Shown: positions 35,858 through 46,418 of the stretch, in pieces | How positions within the stretch are numbered: position 1 is the first letter of the stretch | Layout: each line of letters begins with the position of its first letter | Assembly: GCF_000001735.4 (NCBI RefSeq) | Contig: NC_003070.9 | Location: 4,278,001 to 4,342,000 of the forward strand | Origin: Arabidopsis thaliana | Lineage: Eukaryota > Streptophyta > Magnoliopsida > Brassicales > Brassicaceae | Length of the DNA stretch: 64,000 bases | Reading direction: 5' to 3' | Position numbers and translations under genes: made by a program | Notes under the pieces: generated by a model | The model's database searches: none | What the model was told of the DNA's origin: nothing | Seen by the model: only the letters and a program-made list of their open reading frames with translations

Positions 35858-36440
35858 ATGGAGAACAAAAGAATGGCCATGTTAGTGGTAACCTGATGGT
35901 GTTGGTGATGGGGGACATTTTGATTGAGAGAGAGGCTATAGGTTTTACTGTATGTTACACTCCTTGTGTTGTGGTGTGGTAATTCTGCACACGTAATCAA
36001 AACAGTTTTATGTCGTTTCACGTGTATCAAGGATTGTAAATATCTCTTTATCAAAAAATAGGATTGTATGCATCCTACACCTTCTTCGGAGGCAAATCCA
36101 ATTTTTTTTTTTACTATCATTTCTGCAAACTCGGATGTGCTACCAATCGTTGTATTTCATTCTCCTCAATCAAAGATAAGGGTAAGTTTTCAGTTCTTGT
36201 ATAAATATATTTAATATATAAAAAGTTTACTTTAATCTTTGTGAGTCTAAGGATACCATGCATGTAGATTTCTTAACAGTAAGAATGTTTGATGATTTTT
36301 TTTTATGACTCAATTAATTTTATCGTGTGCGATTCTAATTAATTTTCATATGGTTATTTGATTTATATATGAGCAGATCATGCGGAGAAAGTTTCATTAT
36401 GCGTGGATACATATTTAGAGTAATGCGCCCACAAGAACTA
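35858..36440 (+). pseudogene. Thionin-like fossil, array copy 4
   Basis: Sequence similar to copy 1 over both exons and the intron, including a signal-peptide-like start and a segment like the second-exon end (HAEKVSLCVD). Several breaks interrupt it and no long frame survives. It is a decayed tandem copy. Confidence 0.75.
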
Positions 36441-37465
36441 AAACCCATACCTGTTCAGGTGTATCACCAGTAGGTTTTATCGATAAATTATTTTCCATCC
36501 AAAATAAATAGATTAAAATGATAAAGAACACGATGTTTAACAAGAAGAACTTTGCAGATTCACCAATGTACTTCAGGTACATGGATCTAATTGTGTTTAA
36601 CATATATTCCGACCGTACATTTTACCCATTATATTGACATACAACGAATTACTAGTTTCGTACAATTGTATTATTGTAAAATATCTACAGTTTCCAATTT
36701 TAGAGAAAAACTTAGGGAGGGATTAATACATCTAATTTTGATTTTATGAGTATAGAGAAATTGTATTCCATTCTTTCCTCCAAAATAAGAGTAAATTTCA
36801 CCTTTTTTCTTACAAAGTTTCATTAAATTAAACATTTAATCATGTGAATCATCTCCATGTCCTAATAGTGAATACGTAGTGAAGAACGACATTTACATCC
36901 ATAACAAAATGTACACTAATTTGATCATTCAAAACTAAGAATGTTTGAAGTTTTAACCAAAATGTGTTGGACTAAAACACCGCATGTATATGTTTATGTC
37001 ACGCATCTTTACAATCTCATATTCGTTTCTATCGTGTGCAAATACTCTCGATGGAATTTTTTTCACTTAGGTTTCGGTCCGGACGCCTTACCAATACGTT
37101 TGACTATTGAGTTTGTAGAGAAGTATATGATATGGGCAGTGGTGGAGATAGAACTTGTATATACAGAGGTCAAAATGTAAAAAGAATTATAGTGATCAAT
37201 TTAGTTATTGAATTGGTGTCAATTTAAAAAAATAAGCCAAAAATTAAGTAATTTCAAAATTCTTCGGAAAATAAATATCTAAATGGGAAAAAAATATTCA
37301 TCGATCAAAATATTTTACACATCGATTTGTTGTTGCCTATAAAAATGGTTATTTATACAGAAGATTACACAATCCCTATATAAACAAAAAAACGTCACCA
37401 CAAAAATATAATCGCAATAATAAAGAATTGCATCACGTATTATAACAATCTCTTAATTCAGAAAA
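36441..37465. other. Spacer between thionin-like copies 4 and 5
   Basis: An AT-rich spacer with no gene. A TATATAAAC box lies about 90 bases before 37466, as in the other copies. Confidence 0.4.
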
Positions 37466-37987
37466 ATGGAGAGCAAAAGAGTCGCGATGTTGATGAATCT
37501 TATGATAGTGATGGTAATGGGATGTCTTCTGGTTCAGACAGAGGCTAAGTCTAGCCATTTCAAACTTTGTTACTCAGACTGTCATGCCGTGTAAATCTCA
37601 TACGACATTTCCAAAGTCTCTTTTGTGTCCATTCACATGTCTCATGACTTGTCTTGTTCCTACTCTACCAACTCCTTCTCCTGCTTCTGATACGAGTTTA
37701 ACAAACAAAATCGATCATACTGAAAACCTTTGCAAACTCGGTTGTGCTACTCATCATTGTGTTTCTCTTTCTTCTCTCCAAAATCCGAGTAAGTAATTAT
37801 ATTTTAATTCTCATATGCAACTTCTCTGTGGCGCCGCTACAATCTTAATTTATATGATGATTGCAGATTACTAAGATTATGTATTTATATGGTTTTGTTG
37901 TTTTTGGTGATATGGACAGATGTAGAGAAAATTGCAACTTGTGTGGATTCATGCTCAGAAAAATGTTCTAAAGAGATGAAAAAGTGA
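37466..37987 (+). pseudogene. Thionin-like fossil, array copy 5
   Basis: This copy has a well-kept signal peptide region, first and second cysteine blocks, the intron and the CVDSCSEKC end, but the frame is interrupted, by about one break. It looks like a young fossil. A partial product from 37584 is possible but would lack the signal peptide. Confidence 0.65.
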
Positions 37988-38700
37988 TATTATTATTATG
38001 TTAAAAATCGACATAGTATATTATTAAACGGAATATATGAAATTATTGATTTGTATTGTGCGATATTAAAACAAAATGAGTGGTTTTCCTTTTTTTTTGC
38101 AAGTCAAATGAATATTTACTCCTTTATTTAATTAATTTTGTTACTTGCAAAATTAATCGATACATAAAACTATGAACCAAAAAAATAAAAATGAATAGTA
38201 TTTAAAATTCAACAGAACACAGCCTTGACAATTTAGAGGCTCCAAGTATATAAGATTAGTCTTTGCGCTTATATCTTTTAAAGAAAATTAGTTGTTGATT
38301 CAGAAAATAAGAAAAAAACGATTTTTTCCAAAGAAAACAATTGCCTTGCTTTTCTATTTTTTTTCTTCACGGCTCACAGCTGTATACAGCACAAGTCAAC
38401 AGATTCATGACACCTAGAAAAAAAAAGAATAAAACAGATTCATGTATTTAAGTAAATATATGAGAATAATATCATCTTCAAAATGAAAATGGATGGATTT
38501 TTTTTTTGTTACCATTATCGAATTATCTCACCATAATTACACCTTATATTATTGTTGACTGTAGATATCTTAACTAATATAGAAAATCTAGAGTCCATAT
38601 ATAAACAAACAATAACAACACATGTTACCACCAGTCACAAGTAACACACATCTGCCTCAAATTTTATAATATTCTTTGTAGACAAAAAAAAGAAAAAAAT
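37988..38700. other. Spacer between thionin-like copies 5 and 6
   Basis: From about 38220 the spacer is repeated with small changes at 39850-40374 upstream of copy 7 (shared GACAATTTAGAGGCTCCA, CACAGCTGTAT and ATATATAAACAAACAATAAC strings). No gene is seen. Confidence 0.5.
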
Positions 38701-38961
38701 ATGGAGAGCAACAGAATGGTGATGTTTGTGACAATGATGATAGTGATGGTAATGGGAAACCTTCTGATTCAGACAGAAGCTGATGCTCCACCTCAAGCTC
38801 AATCTTCTGGTTTCTTAACTTGTTACCCAGGTTGTGTTGTGTCTTGTTTCGTTGAGAAGAAATTTCCACAATTTTTGTTGTGTCCATTTACGTGTATCGG
38901 GACTTGTCTTCCTAGTTCTTCACAGATGGTTTCAACAAACAAAATCAATAATACTCCATAA
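38701..38961 (+). CDS. Short thionin-like peptide, array copy 6
   Basis: An 86-codon frame with a signal peptide (VMFVTMMIVMVMGNLLIQTEA), then CYPGCVVSC and CPFTCIGTC, ending soon after. The signal peptide is almost identical to that of copy 7. It is shorter than copies 1 and 2 and has no intron. It is either a reduced six-cysteine peptide or a copy on its way to loss; I cannot tell which from sequence alone. Confidence 0.5.
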   Translation: MESNRMVMFVTMMIVMVMGNLLIQTEADAPPQAQSSGFLTCYPGCVVSCFVEKKFPQFLLCPFTCIGTCLPSSSQMVSTNKINNTP

Positions 38962-40374
38962 GCTGTGTGGATTCATGCTCGGACAACTGCTCCACCAAGA
39001 ACTAATAGTGATATCAACTACTTTTTGTTGTAATAAAGTACCGATCTTAATGGTATGGACCATTTCGTTTGTATATCAGTATGATGAATATTTATGTCAC
39101 AAACAAATCGGTTAATAAAACTCTTTCTCCGTATTAATAGAAATAGATGTATATTAATTCTAAATATCTAATTTATTTTCTCCTTTATGAGAAAACAAGA
39201 CGTGGAACTTCTTCAGAAACCTGAAACCCCCAAACAACCTCAAGGGCACAACACAACAACAACAAATTTTCTTTCCTCAAAACATTCACTTTTCTGACGT
39301 CTCCTCGCTTCATCATCTTGATCATCTCGATCCCAATATCCACAAAAGTGTGTATGGCTTTGTATCACTCCTCGACGTTTTAACTAAGCTTGTTATCGCT
39401 TGCTATGTGCCTAAGCTCATCTGCTGAAAAGTATGGAGCAGCTTCACAAGTTGGGGATCATATGATTAGAAGTGTACTGACACCGGAATTGATGGATTGC
39501 AGAACATTGATTTGCGGGCTCTATGATTACGGAGAAAACGAGAGAGCAAATGCAGTTATCCATAAGCTGCTTCAGTGTGGGAAGTACTACGATGATGAAA
39601 TAGCTTGGACAATCCTCACTGAAATAGCATGTTAATTGTTTTTTAACAAAACTCATAAGGAAACGTAAACCAAAATTTCCACTAACGTTTTTAGAGCATT
39701 GTTTATCAACTAATATTATCTATACTAGTGTTATTGTTATGCCACCAAACCAGAAAATTGTGTATAATCAAATATGTGCGACTAACAGATTATTTTTTTT
39801 AATACACATTAGTCTACTTTTTTGTCAAAATTAAAAAATATAATCAATAGAGCCGGACCCTGACAATTTAGAGGCTCCAGGTAGATAAGATTAGGCTTTG
39901 TTCTATTTTTTTTAGAAAATTAGCTGTTTTTTTTCAGAAAATAAGAAAAAATTTGATTTGTTTTTCAAAGGAAACAATTCCCTTGTTTTTCTATTTTTTC
40001 TCGGCCCACAGCTGTATTCAGCACAAGTGAACAGATTCATGACACCTCTACAAAAGAATAAAACATATTCATGTAATTTAGTAACTGTAATTAAAAAAAG
40101 GCTGTAATTTTACGTTAATGCATATTTATATGCCATAAACAGAATAATATCATACTCACATCAAAAAATGAATGGGGGATTTTTTTTATATCCATTATCG
40201 AATTATCTCACCATAATTACACCTTATATTATTGTTGACTCTAGAAATGTTAACTAATGTAGAAAATCTAGAGCACATATATAAACAAACAATAACAACA
40301 GAGACCAGTCACAAGTAACACACAACTTCCTCAATTTTTATAATATTCTTTGTAGACAAAAAAAAGAAAAAAAT
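38962..40374. other. Spacer between thionin-like copies 6 and 7
   Basis: A 1.4-kb spacer with the PPR scrap (39390-39635) in the middle. The right part (39847-40374) repeats the upstream region of copy 6. Nothing else is seen. Confidence 0.45.
39390..39635 (+). pseudogene. PPR-gene C-terminal scrap
   Basis: An 81-codon frame with MDCRTLICGLYDYGENERANAV-like PPR sequence and an end in DDEIAWTILTEIAC, typical of the C-terminus of a P-class PPR protein of a different subfamily from the RFL genes nearby. Nothing upstream continues it, so it is an isolated fragment between thionin-like copies 6 and 7. Confidence 0.55.
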
Positions 40375-40871
40375 ATGGAGAGCAACAGAATGGTGATGTT
40401 TGTGACAATGATGATAGTGATGGTAATGGGAAACCTTCTGATTGAAACAGAAGCTGATGCTCCACCTCAACCTTCTCCTTTTAAAACTTGTTACCCAGGT
40501 TGTGTTTTGATTGTATCGTTCAGAAGAAATTACCAAAGAATTTGTGGTGTCCAGTTTCCTGTATCAAGACTTGTCTTGAACCTCCTTCTTCACAGATGGA
40601 TTCCACAAACGAAATCAATCATAATGATTATTACTGCAAACTAGGTTGTTCTACTCATCACTGCGCTTCCCTTTCCTCTATCCAAAATCCGAGTAAGTTT
40701 CTTTTGTATAAGATTATATATGGTCTTTTTTGGTTTATTGACATTTATCAACATAAGATTACTGTATTTATGGTATTTTTGTGTTGTTGTTTGTGGCATG
40801 ATGGAGCAGATGTGGACAAAGTTGTGGACTGTGTGGATTCATGCTCGGACAAGTGCTCGAACAAGAACTAG
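40375..40871 (+). pseudogene. Thionin-like fossil, array copy 7
   Basis: The signal peptide and promoter nearly equal those of copy 6. Both cysteine blocks, the intron and the CVDSCSDKCSNKN end are recognisable, but the frame is interrupted, by about one break. Likely a recent duplicate that has lost function. It falls at about AT1G12672. Confidence 0.6.
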
Positions 40872-42122
40872 AAGTGATATTAACTACGTACTCTTTATTG
40901 TGCCACAGTACCGATCTGAATGATATGAACCATTTAGTTTATGTATCATTACGATGAATTTTTGTGTACCACAAGCAAATCGATCGGTTAATAAAACTAT
41001 TTCCCCATCTTAATAAATCCACCAAGAACTGATATATAGCCATATTAACTACTTTTCCCTTTTTTCTTGTAATAAAATATTGACAATTAATTTATTTTTT
41101 TACAATTATAATTAACACTAGGTATGATCGTATAAGATATATTGAATCAATGATAAGATAATTAATGTATTAGAGAAAGAGACAAGGAGTCTTTGTGGAA
41201 TATTTTACAGTAAGACTTGGTGAGTAAATTAATGGTTTCAGTTGTTCAAAGGAATATTTCGCTATCTCTCTACGCCTCGATCTCCATCTATGTATATACA
41301 AGGATTCTGTTTATAACAATGTATTATTTTAACAAAATAGGTAAATTTCAAAGTATAATCATTCTTTGTTTAAACATCGAAGAAGGTATCACAAGTCTAG
41401 GTAATCTTAACTAATAAGTGAAATTTCTGATGCTTTGTTCATATTTGCAAGTCTTAACATGTCTTATAATCTGGTTTACATTGTAAGGTGAAATGCTGAA
41501 AAGTGAAAATGAGTGCACATCTTGATCCACAATGTCAAAACTTAAAAGACAATGATTTTGTACTAATACAATAATTTTATAATTGATCCATTGTCAAAAT
41601 TGAACCCAGGCCCGGCCCATAAAAGAAACAGAGTTGTGGACCTTGTGGTCAACTTTTTCCCCCTTTTTTTAGGTTAATCGGAAAACAATTGTTTGTTTTT
41701 GGAAGCGAAAATCGAACTAGAAAACACAACCTTTTAAGGCTAAACATCTACTTTTCTGACAAAAAAAGACTCAATGTTATGTGCCTGATGTTTTACCGTA
41801 TAATATTTGTTATTTTCCTACACATTGTTTCGTTACTGTTGTAAGTAACGATCTGGTATTTGCATTTGTTTAGACACGTTTTTTTACTTCCAAAATTTTA
41901 TGAAGGGACTAGAAACAACACCTTATAACTCCGATCCAAATCGGATCAATCATTTGTTTAGCATATTCTATTTACATGATCTGTACATGGTCAAAGTAAG
42001 AGATATAGAAGAGGAAAAAACACAGAATCATATCACCAACTATTATAACAGAAAGGTCACTAAGATCGTGGAGAAACCATAGCTTGTCGCTTGGACAATG
42101 CCCATCTGCGTTTGTGGTTTTG
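40872..42122. other. Intergenic gap before PEPKR2
   Basis: A 1.25-kb AT-rich gap between the end of the thionin-like array and the 3' end of PEPKR2. No supported gene. A 60-codon frame at 41900-42082 has no recognisable motif. Confidence 0.4.
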
Positions 42123-44269
42123 TCAGAAAGCTCGACAGAGTGTACTAGTCGAGGTCAAGTTAGAAGAGTGTTGCTGCTCAATGGGGTTATTGGTGGGACT
42201 ACAGACTCTGCTTCTCTTTGGTTCTGAGATCCTCACGTTGGCGATTGCAACAACAAGCACATCGACCACACCGCTCTCATCTTCTTCCTCCTCTGTGTTG
42301 GAGAATGAATCAGTCGGTGAATCAGATGGTATCTTCTTTTCCCTGTCAGCTCTGTTTAGGTCAGTTTTCTCTGTGGGACTGCGATTCTGGAGACACGTAG
42401 AAGATCCTGCTTGACTCTTGTGCTTCGACTTGATACACATGGTCTTGAGTGTCCGGTCTGTGTAAAAGAGTATCCATGGATGCCCTGAAACAAAAGTGGA
42501 ATATTATGTCAGTTTAGCCTCGCTGCTCATGGATTCCATAATCAAATCAGAATTCATGTATTTGGGTCGATATATAAGTCATTGCTGCAAATAAAGAAGC
42601 TGGGAGAGGTTAAAAGGCTTACTTAGCACTTCATCCGCTGTGATTCTGGCAGATTCTTCCCTTGTTAGCATTCTCGCCAAGAGATCACGGGCAGGTTTGG
42701 ACACAGACTCCCACACTCCCGTGTTGAAATCAAGCTTCACGTTTTTGATTGCTTCGAAAATAGCATCCAATGAGTCTCCCTTAAAAGGGAGTACACCAGA
42801 CAAGAGAGCGTATAAGAGGACACCTGCACTCCAAACGTCAACCTTCTCTGAATAATTTTCGGAAAGAACTTCAGGTGCAACATAAGCAGGACTTCCTGCC
42901 AATCCTGACAGTGTTTGACCTGTACAAACCAATGAACAAACATGTAAGCACAAACTTGACAGCTCTATTAAGCTACAGAGAAAAGGTCAAAATCTTATCA
43001 CAAGTTCAAACTTGACAGCTCATTTAAGCTACATAGAAAAGGTCAAACTCTTATCACAATTACAAAATGCAAAACATTAACCTCTAGTGAAGAAGAAAGA
43101 CCATAACTTGCCAGTAATAACAACATAACGAATACTTTAATCAATCAGAACAAGTAAAGCATGAACAGCTGCTATCAACTTTACTCATAGAAGACTAGCT
43201 TTCCTCATCTAGTTTAAGTCAACTTTAGGCAATTACAAGTTAAACTACCAGAGGAAAAGACAAACACAGGACAGTTAAAATATCGTACCGACATGATAGA
43301 TTTTGGGCATCATTAGTTTTTTCACCAGTATTGTTAGACATTGATGCCATGACAACTTATAGCTTTACAGCATCAAGCCGCTATGTTCCTTAACCAATGG
43401 AGTCATTACACTTGACAATTTCATAAAGACACTACAAGACACTGCCATGAATAGAAGCATTTTTAAATGCGTACACAAATTACTACAAAAATAGTAACGT
43501 CTGAATATAATTTACCTTTTGCAATTCTCATGGCGAGGCCAAAATCAGCCAGCTGTATCTTCCCAGCAGCTGTTAGGAGAATATTCTCAGGTTTTATATC
43601 TCTATGCACAACTCCCATCTCATGGCAATAATTGATCACTAGCATAAGGTCCTTGAATATATTAGCTGCTCGTTGCTCAGAATACCTGCCCACCTTTACC
43701 ATCTGATCAATCAAACGTCCCCCTGAACACAGCTCCATCACAAGATGGAAACAGTCTGACTCTTCATACACAGCATGCAATGTGACAACCCGAGGATGAC
43801 CAGACAAATGTTGCATTATCTCAACTTCCCGGTGAACAGTCTCCTCCCCCTTCTTCAGAGTTTTACAAGCAAACTCAGTCCCATTCTTCCTAGACTTACA
43901 GATCCTGACTGACCCAAATTTCCCTTTCCCAATATTTCGACCAAAAACATAGTCATCGTCTATTTTATTCTTCCTACCAGTCTGTGTGGAAACATCTATG
44001 CACCCTATCTTCCTCTTCAAACCTCTTCCTGACGAAACCAAAGATGATGCACCACAAGGAGGTGCAGTAGCAACACCAGCAATTCGTCTCTTAAAGGAAC
44101 CAACAGACTCGACAGCTTCAGTCTCCTTACACCGTTTCTTAAGTCTAGCATAACCCTCTAGTGAAAAGTGCGACCTGAAGTTGGATGATCGTGATGCAGT
44201 TGAACATGATAAATCATCTGGTAAATTCTCCCAACCCTCAGTTTCACTACCTTTCCGCTTCTTCCTCAT
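42123..44269 (-). CDS. PEPKR2: PEP carboxylase kinase-related kinase 2
   Basis: Three exons at 44269-43516, 42919-42623 and 42484-42123 give 470 codons. A basic N-terminal region of about 105 residues (MRKKRKGSETEG...) precedes a complete kinase domain: IGKGKFG loop, ACKTLKK lysine, HRDIKPEN, LADFGLA and YVAPEV. The domain ends near LRHPWIL. A C-terminal tail of about 105 residues is rich in Ser, Thr and Glu. As in PEPKR1, there is no EF-hand. An open frame extends upstream of 44269 to 44320, but an acceptor-like AG near 44323 suggests this is 5' leader after an intron. Intron 1 contains a 56-bp tandem duplication. Corresponds to AT1G12680. Confidence 0.93.
42951..43062. repeat. 56-bp tandem duplication in PEPKR2 intron 1
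   Basis: A 56-bp unit starting CAAACTTGACAGCTC at 42951 is repeated from 43007 with about six changes. It lies in the 596-bp first intron. Confidence 0.75.
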
Positions 44270-45099
44270 CAAACCAGCCAACAGATAACGAATATCAGAA
44301 TCACTTACATAAGAAAACAACAGGTCTTCTCCTGCAAAATCAGAACAAGCGAATCAATCATCAAAACCAACTGCAGAAACAAAAATGCTATAGAGCCAAT
44401 CAAAAGTTTAGTACATAAAATGTAGCCAAAAAGCCAATTTCCAACACACACACAAAAGAGAAAAACCAAAAATTTACTCCACCGATTACAGAAATGTTTA
44501 CATAAAACTTCACAAGTACAATCTAGAAAGCAATGCAGAGAAGAGTATGAAAATAAAAGACGCAACTTCAATGACTCTACCCAGAGATTTTCGCGCGAAA
44601 TCCATAACTTTTTTTCCGGAAAAAAGAAAGAATGCTAGATCGAAACAGCAAAAAACCAATACTTAATCCTTGAATCAAAGTACAGAAAGAGGATCAAGCT
44701 CAAAAATTAGGGAAGGTAACGAACCTCCTTTCACCGATCAGAAAAGAGTGATGGAACCTAATGAATCGAATCGAGACGAAATTTCCGATTAAGAAATCAG
44801 AGAGGGAAACAATAGCACGAAAATTGAATCAATAGATGTTGATGAGCAGCGAAGATCGAAGAGGAGAAACCCTAGCAATCTCGATGAAGCGCAATATTTG
44901 GGGACGAAAAAGCTAAGCCCAAATCATGCAGATAGATCTTCGTTTAGAGATGTTGAGAGAGATTGTGTGATATATATATCTCTGAACCGGTACAATGTCG
45001 ATAATTAGAAACCGGTTTATCTTAAACCTTCTCCTTCTCGATTTGGCCAATGAGTTTTTTGTTTTTGCGTCTTTCTTTAATATTTTGAGGATATCATCA
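44270..45099. other. PEPKR2 upstream region
   Basis: This holds the 5' leader and promoter of PEPKR2, with probable leader introns (AG near 44323). No other gene is seen up to the PPR scrap at 45100. Confidence 0.4.
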
Positions 45100-45260
45100 G
45101 GATCACACCCTTTGGTAACCATCAGATCCAACATCTGGTTGGCCTCATCTAGGCGATTCTCCTTGCAAAACCCATCTATCAAGGAACTATATGTAATAGT
45201 ATTAGGAGCTATACCTCGTTGAATCATCTCCTTGTGTAGTTCTTCGGCCTCTCGAAGTTT
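45100..45260 (-). pseudogene. Rf-like PPR scrap (about 1.5 repeats)
   Basis: On the minus strand the sequence reads KLREAEELHKEMIQRGIAP, then SLIDGFCKENRLDEANQML. It is almost the same as the matching part of the PPR gene at 16883-18748 (KLREAEELHKEMIQRGISP). The similarity stops abruptly at both sides. It is a short fragment of an RFL gene next to RPF1. Confidence 0.75.
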
Positions 45261-45635
45261 TAGTCACGCAAATGAAAAAAATATGTCAGCTAATACTCAG
45301 ATTTATGGCATTATGTAAATTCAATAATGGTTTCAGATGTTCTTTAGTGAAGCACACCAAGCACAATGTATGTTTCGGATACATCATCAGCTCCCTAACC
45401 AATATGTATATGAACTCATTGCATTTGATATTTTCATAAAGATACTACAAGTCACTGCCCTGAATAGAAGCAATTTCCTAAATAAATTCATGTCATTCTG
45501 TAAATTTAACACTCGTTATTTTCTTAGTGTATAGTCCAGTACAATTAGTATGTTTCGTTGTATTAGAAATAAATAAATAAGAAAGTTCTGAATTTAATTG
45601 GTTATAAAAAGAATCTGCAAACTAGAGTAAAATAG

Positions 45636-46036
45636 CTATATCTTCTGCAGGACAACAAGTTTTCCATCAATAAAGTCACAATACAAGAAAGGCAGACCAT
45701 GTTGCTTCTCCATCTTCTTCACTATAACACTTGTGATTCTTCACACACTGTAACCACCGTCATTTTCCTTCCCGGCCTTCTCATTCTTCCAGCTCGATGA
45801 GCATAGTGAACAGCATCTGTTGGAAGCTCAAGATCGACCATGAGATCACATTCCGCATCTTCCAAACCCCAAGTCAAGAGCTCGTTAGTCACAAGTACCC
45901 TAACATCCCTGTTCTTGAACTTCTTTAGAACCGATGATCTCCTTAGCTTCCTGAGATCTCTATTCAGTTCTGCGGAATTCATACCACGAGCTTCGATTGT
46001 GTTGACGTTTAGAGATGTAGTAATAGTGTTGCAGGG
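45636..46036 (-). pseudogene. DEAD-box RNA helicase C-terminal fragment (RH47/ISE1-like)
   Basis: The minus strand encodes helicase motifs of the C-terminal RecA domain: EARGMNSAELNRDLRKL, KNRDVRVLVTNEL, CDLMVDLELPTDAVHYAHRAGR (the QxxHRxGR-type box) and TVVTVCEESQV. It ends in a second frame with VKKMEKQHGLPFLYCDF, one base out of register near 45735. Key residues are also changed: the usual TxxxARGID and AGRTGR are TWGLED and AGRMRR. No N-terminal ATPase half is nearby, although an acceptor-like TTTAG precedes 46036. It resembles Arabidopsis RH47 (ISE1). RH47 lies beside another PPR gene elsewhere on chromosome 1 (from memory), so this is probably the remnant of a duplicated helicase-PPR pair. 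Confidence 0.75.
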
Positions 46037-46418
46037 CTAAACAAAAATCAAAGTGTCAGGGATTTGGTTTTAGAGTATGCATGGAACAGAAAACATTTAA
46101 CTGCAAAATTTAGAAAATAAAAGAGAAGAGATACCATTTTGAGAAGATGTCAAGGCAAACGGACAAACATTTTAACAAAGGTTAAGCTACTAAGCCTGAT
46201 TTTCTCTGAACCGCTTAACTCCAGGAGATCTTGTCGGCTCTTTGAACCTGCCAAGTGCCAACACAAAATCACGAGTTTCTGAGTTTTTAGTGATCAATCA
46301 GTTTAAAAACCTGCTTAGTAGATCAAATATTGGCACACATAACTAACCTTTGCTAAGACAATATCTGAGTGTTAACCTTTTCATTGCTCTAAGACAATAA
46401 TTAAAAACCACCAAACTG

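Noticed and set aside
41900-42082. 60-codon frame before PEPKR2
   Set aside because: No motif and no sign of splicing or conservation that I can judge.
44913-45099. Extension of the PPR scrap as a 104-residue gene
   Set aside because: PPR similarity stops after about GCDPDD; the remaining residues are unrelated and Lys/Arg-rich, so the frame is accidental.
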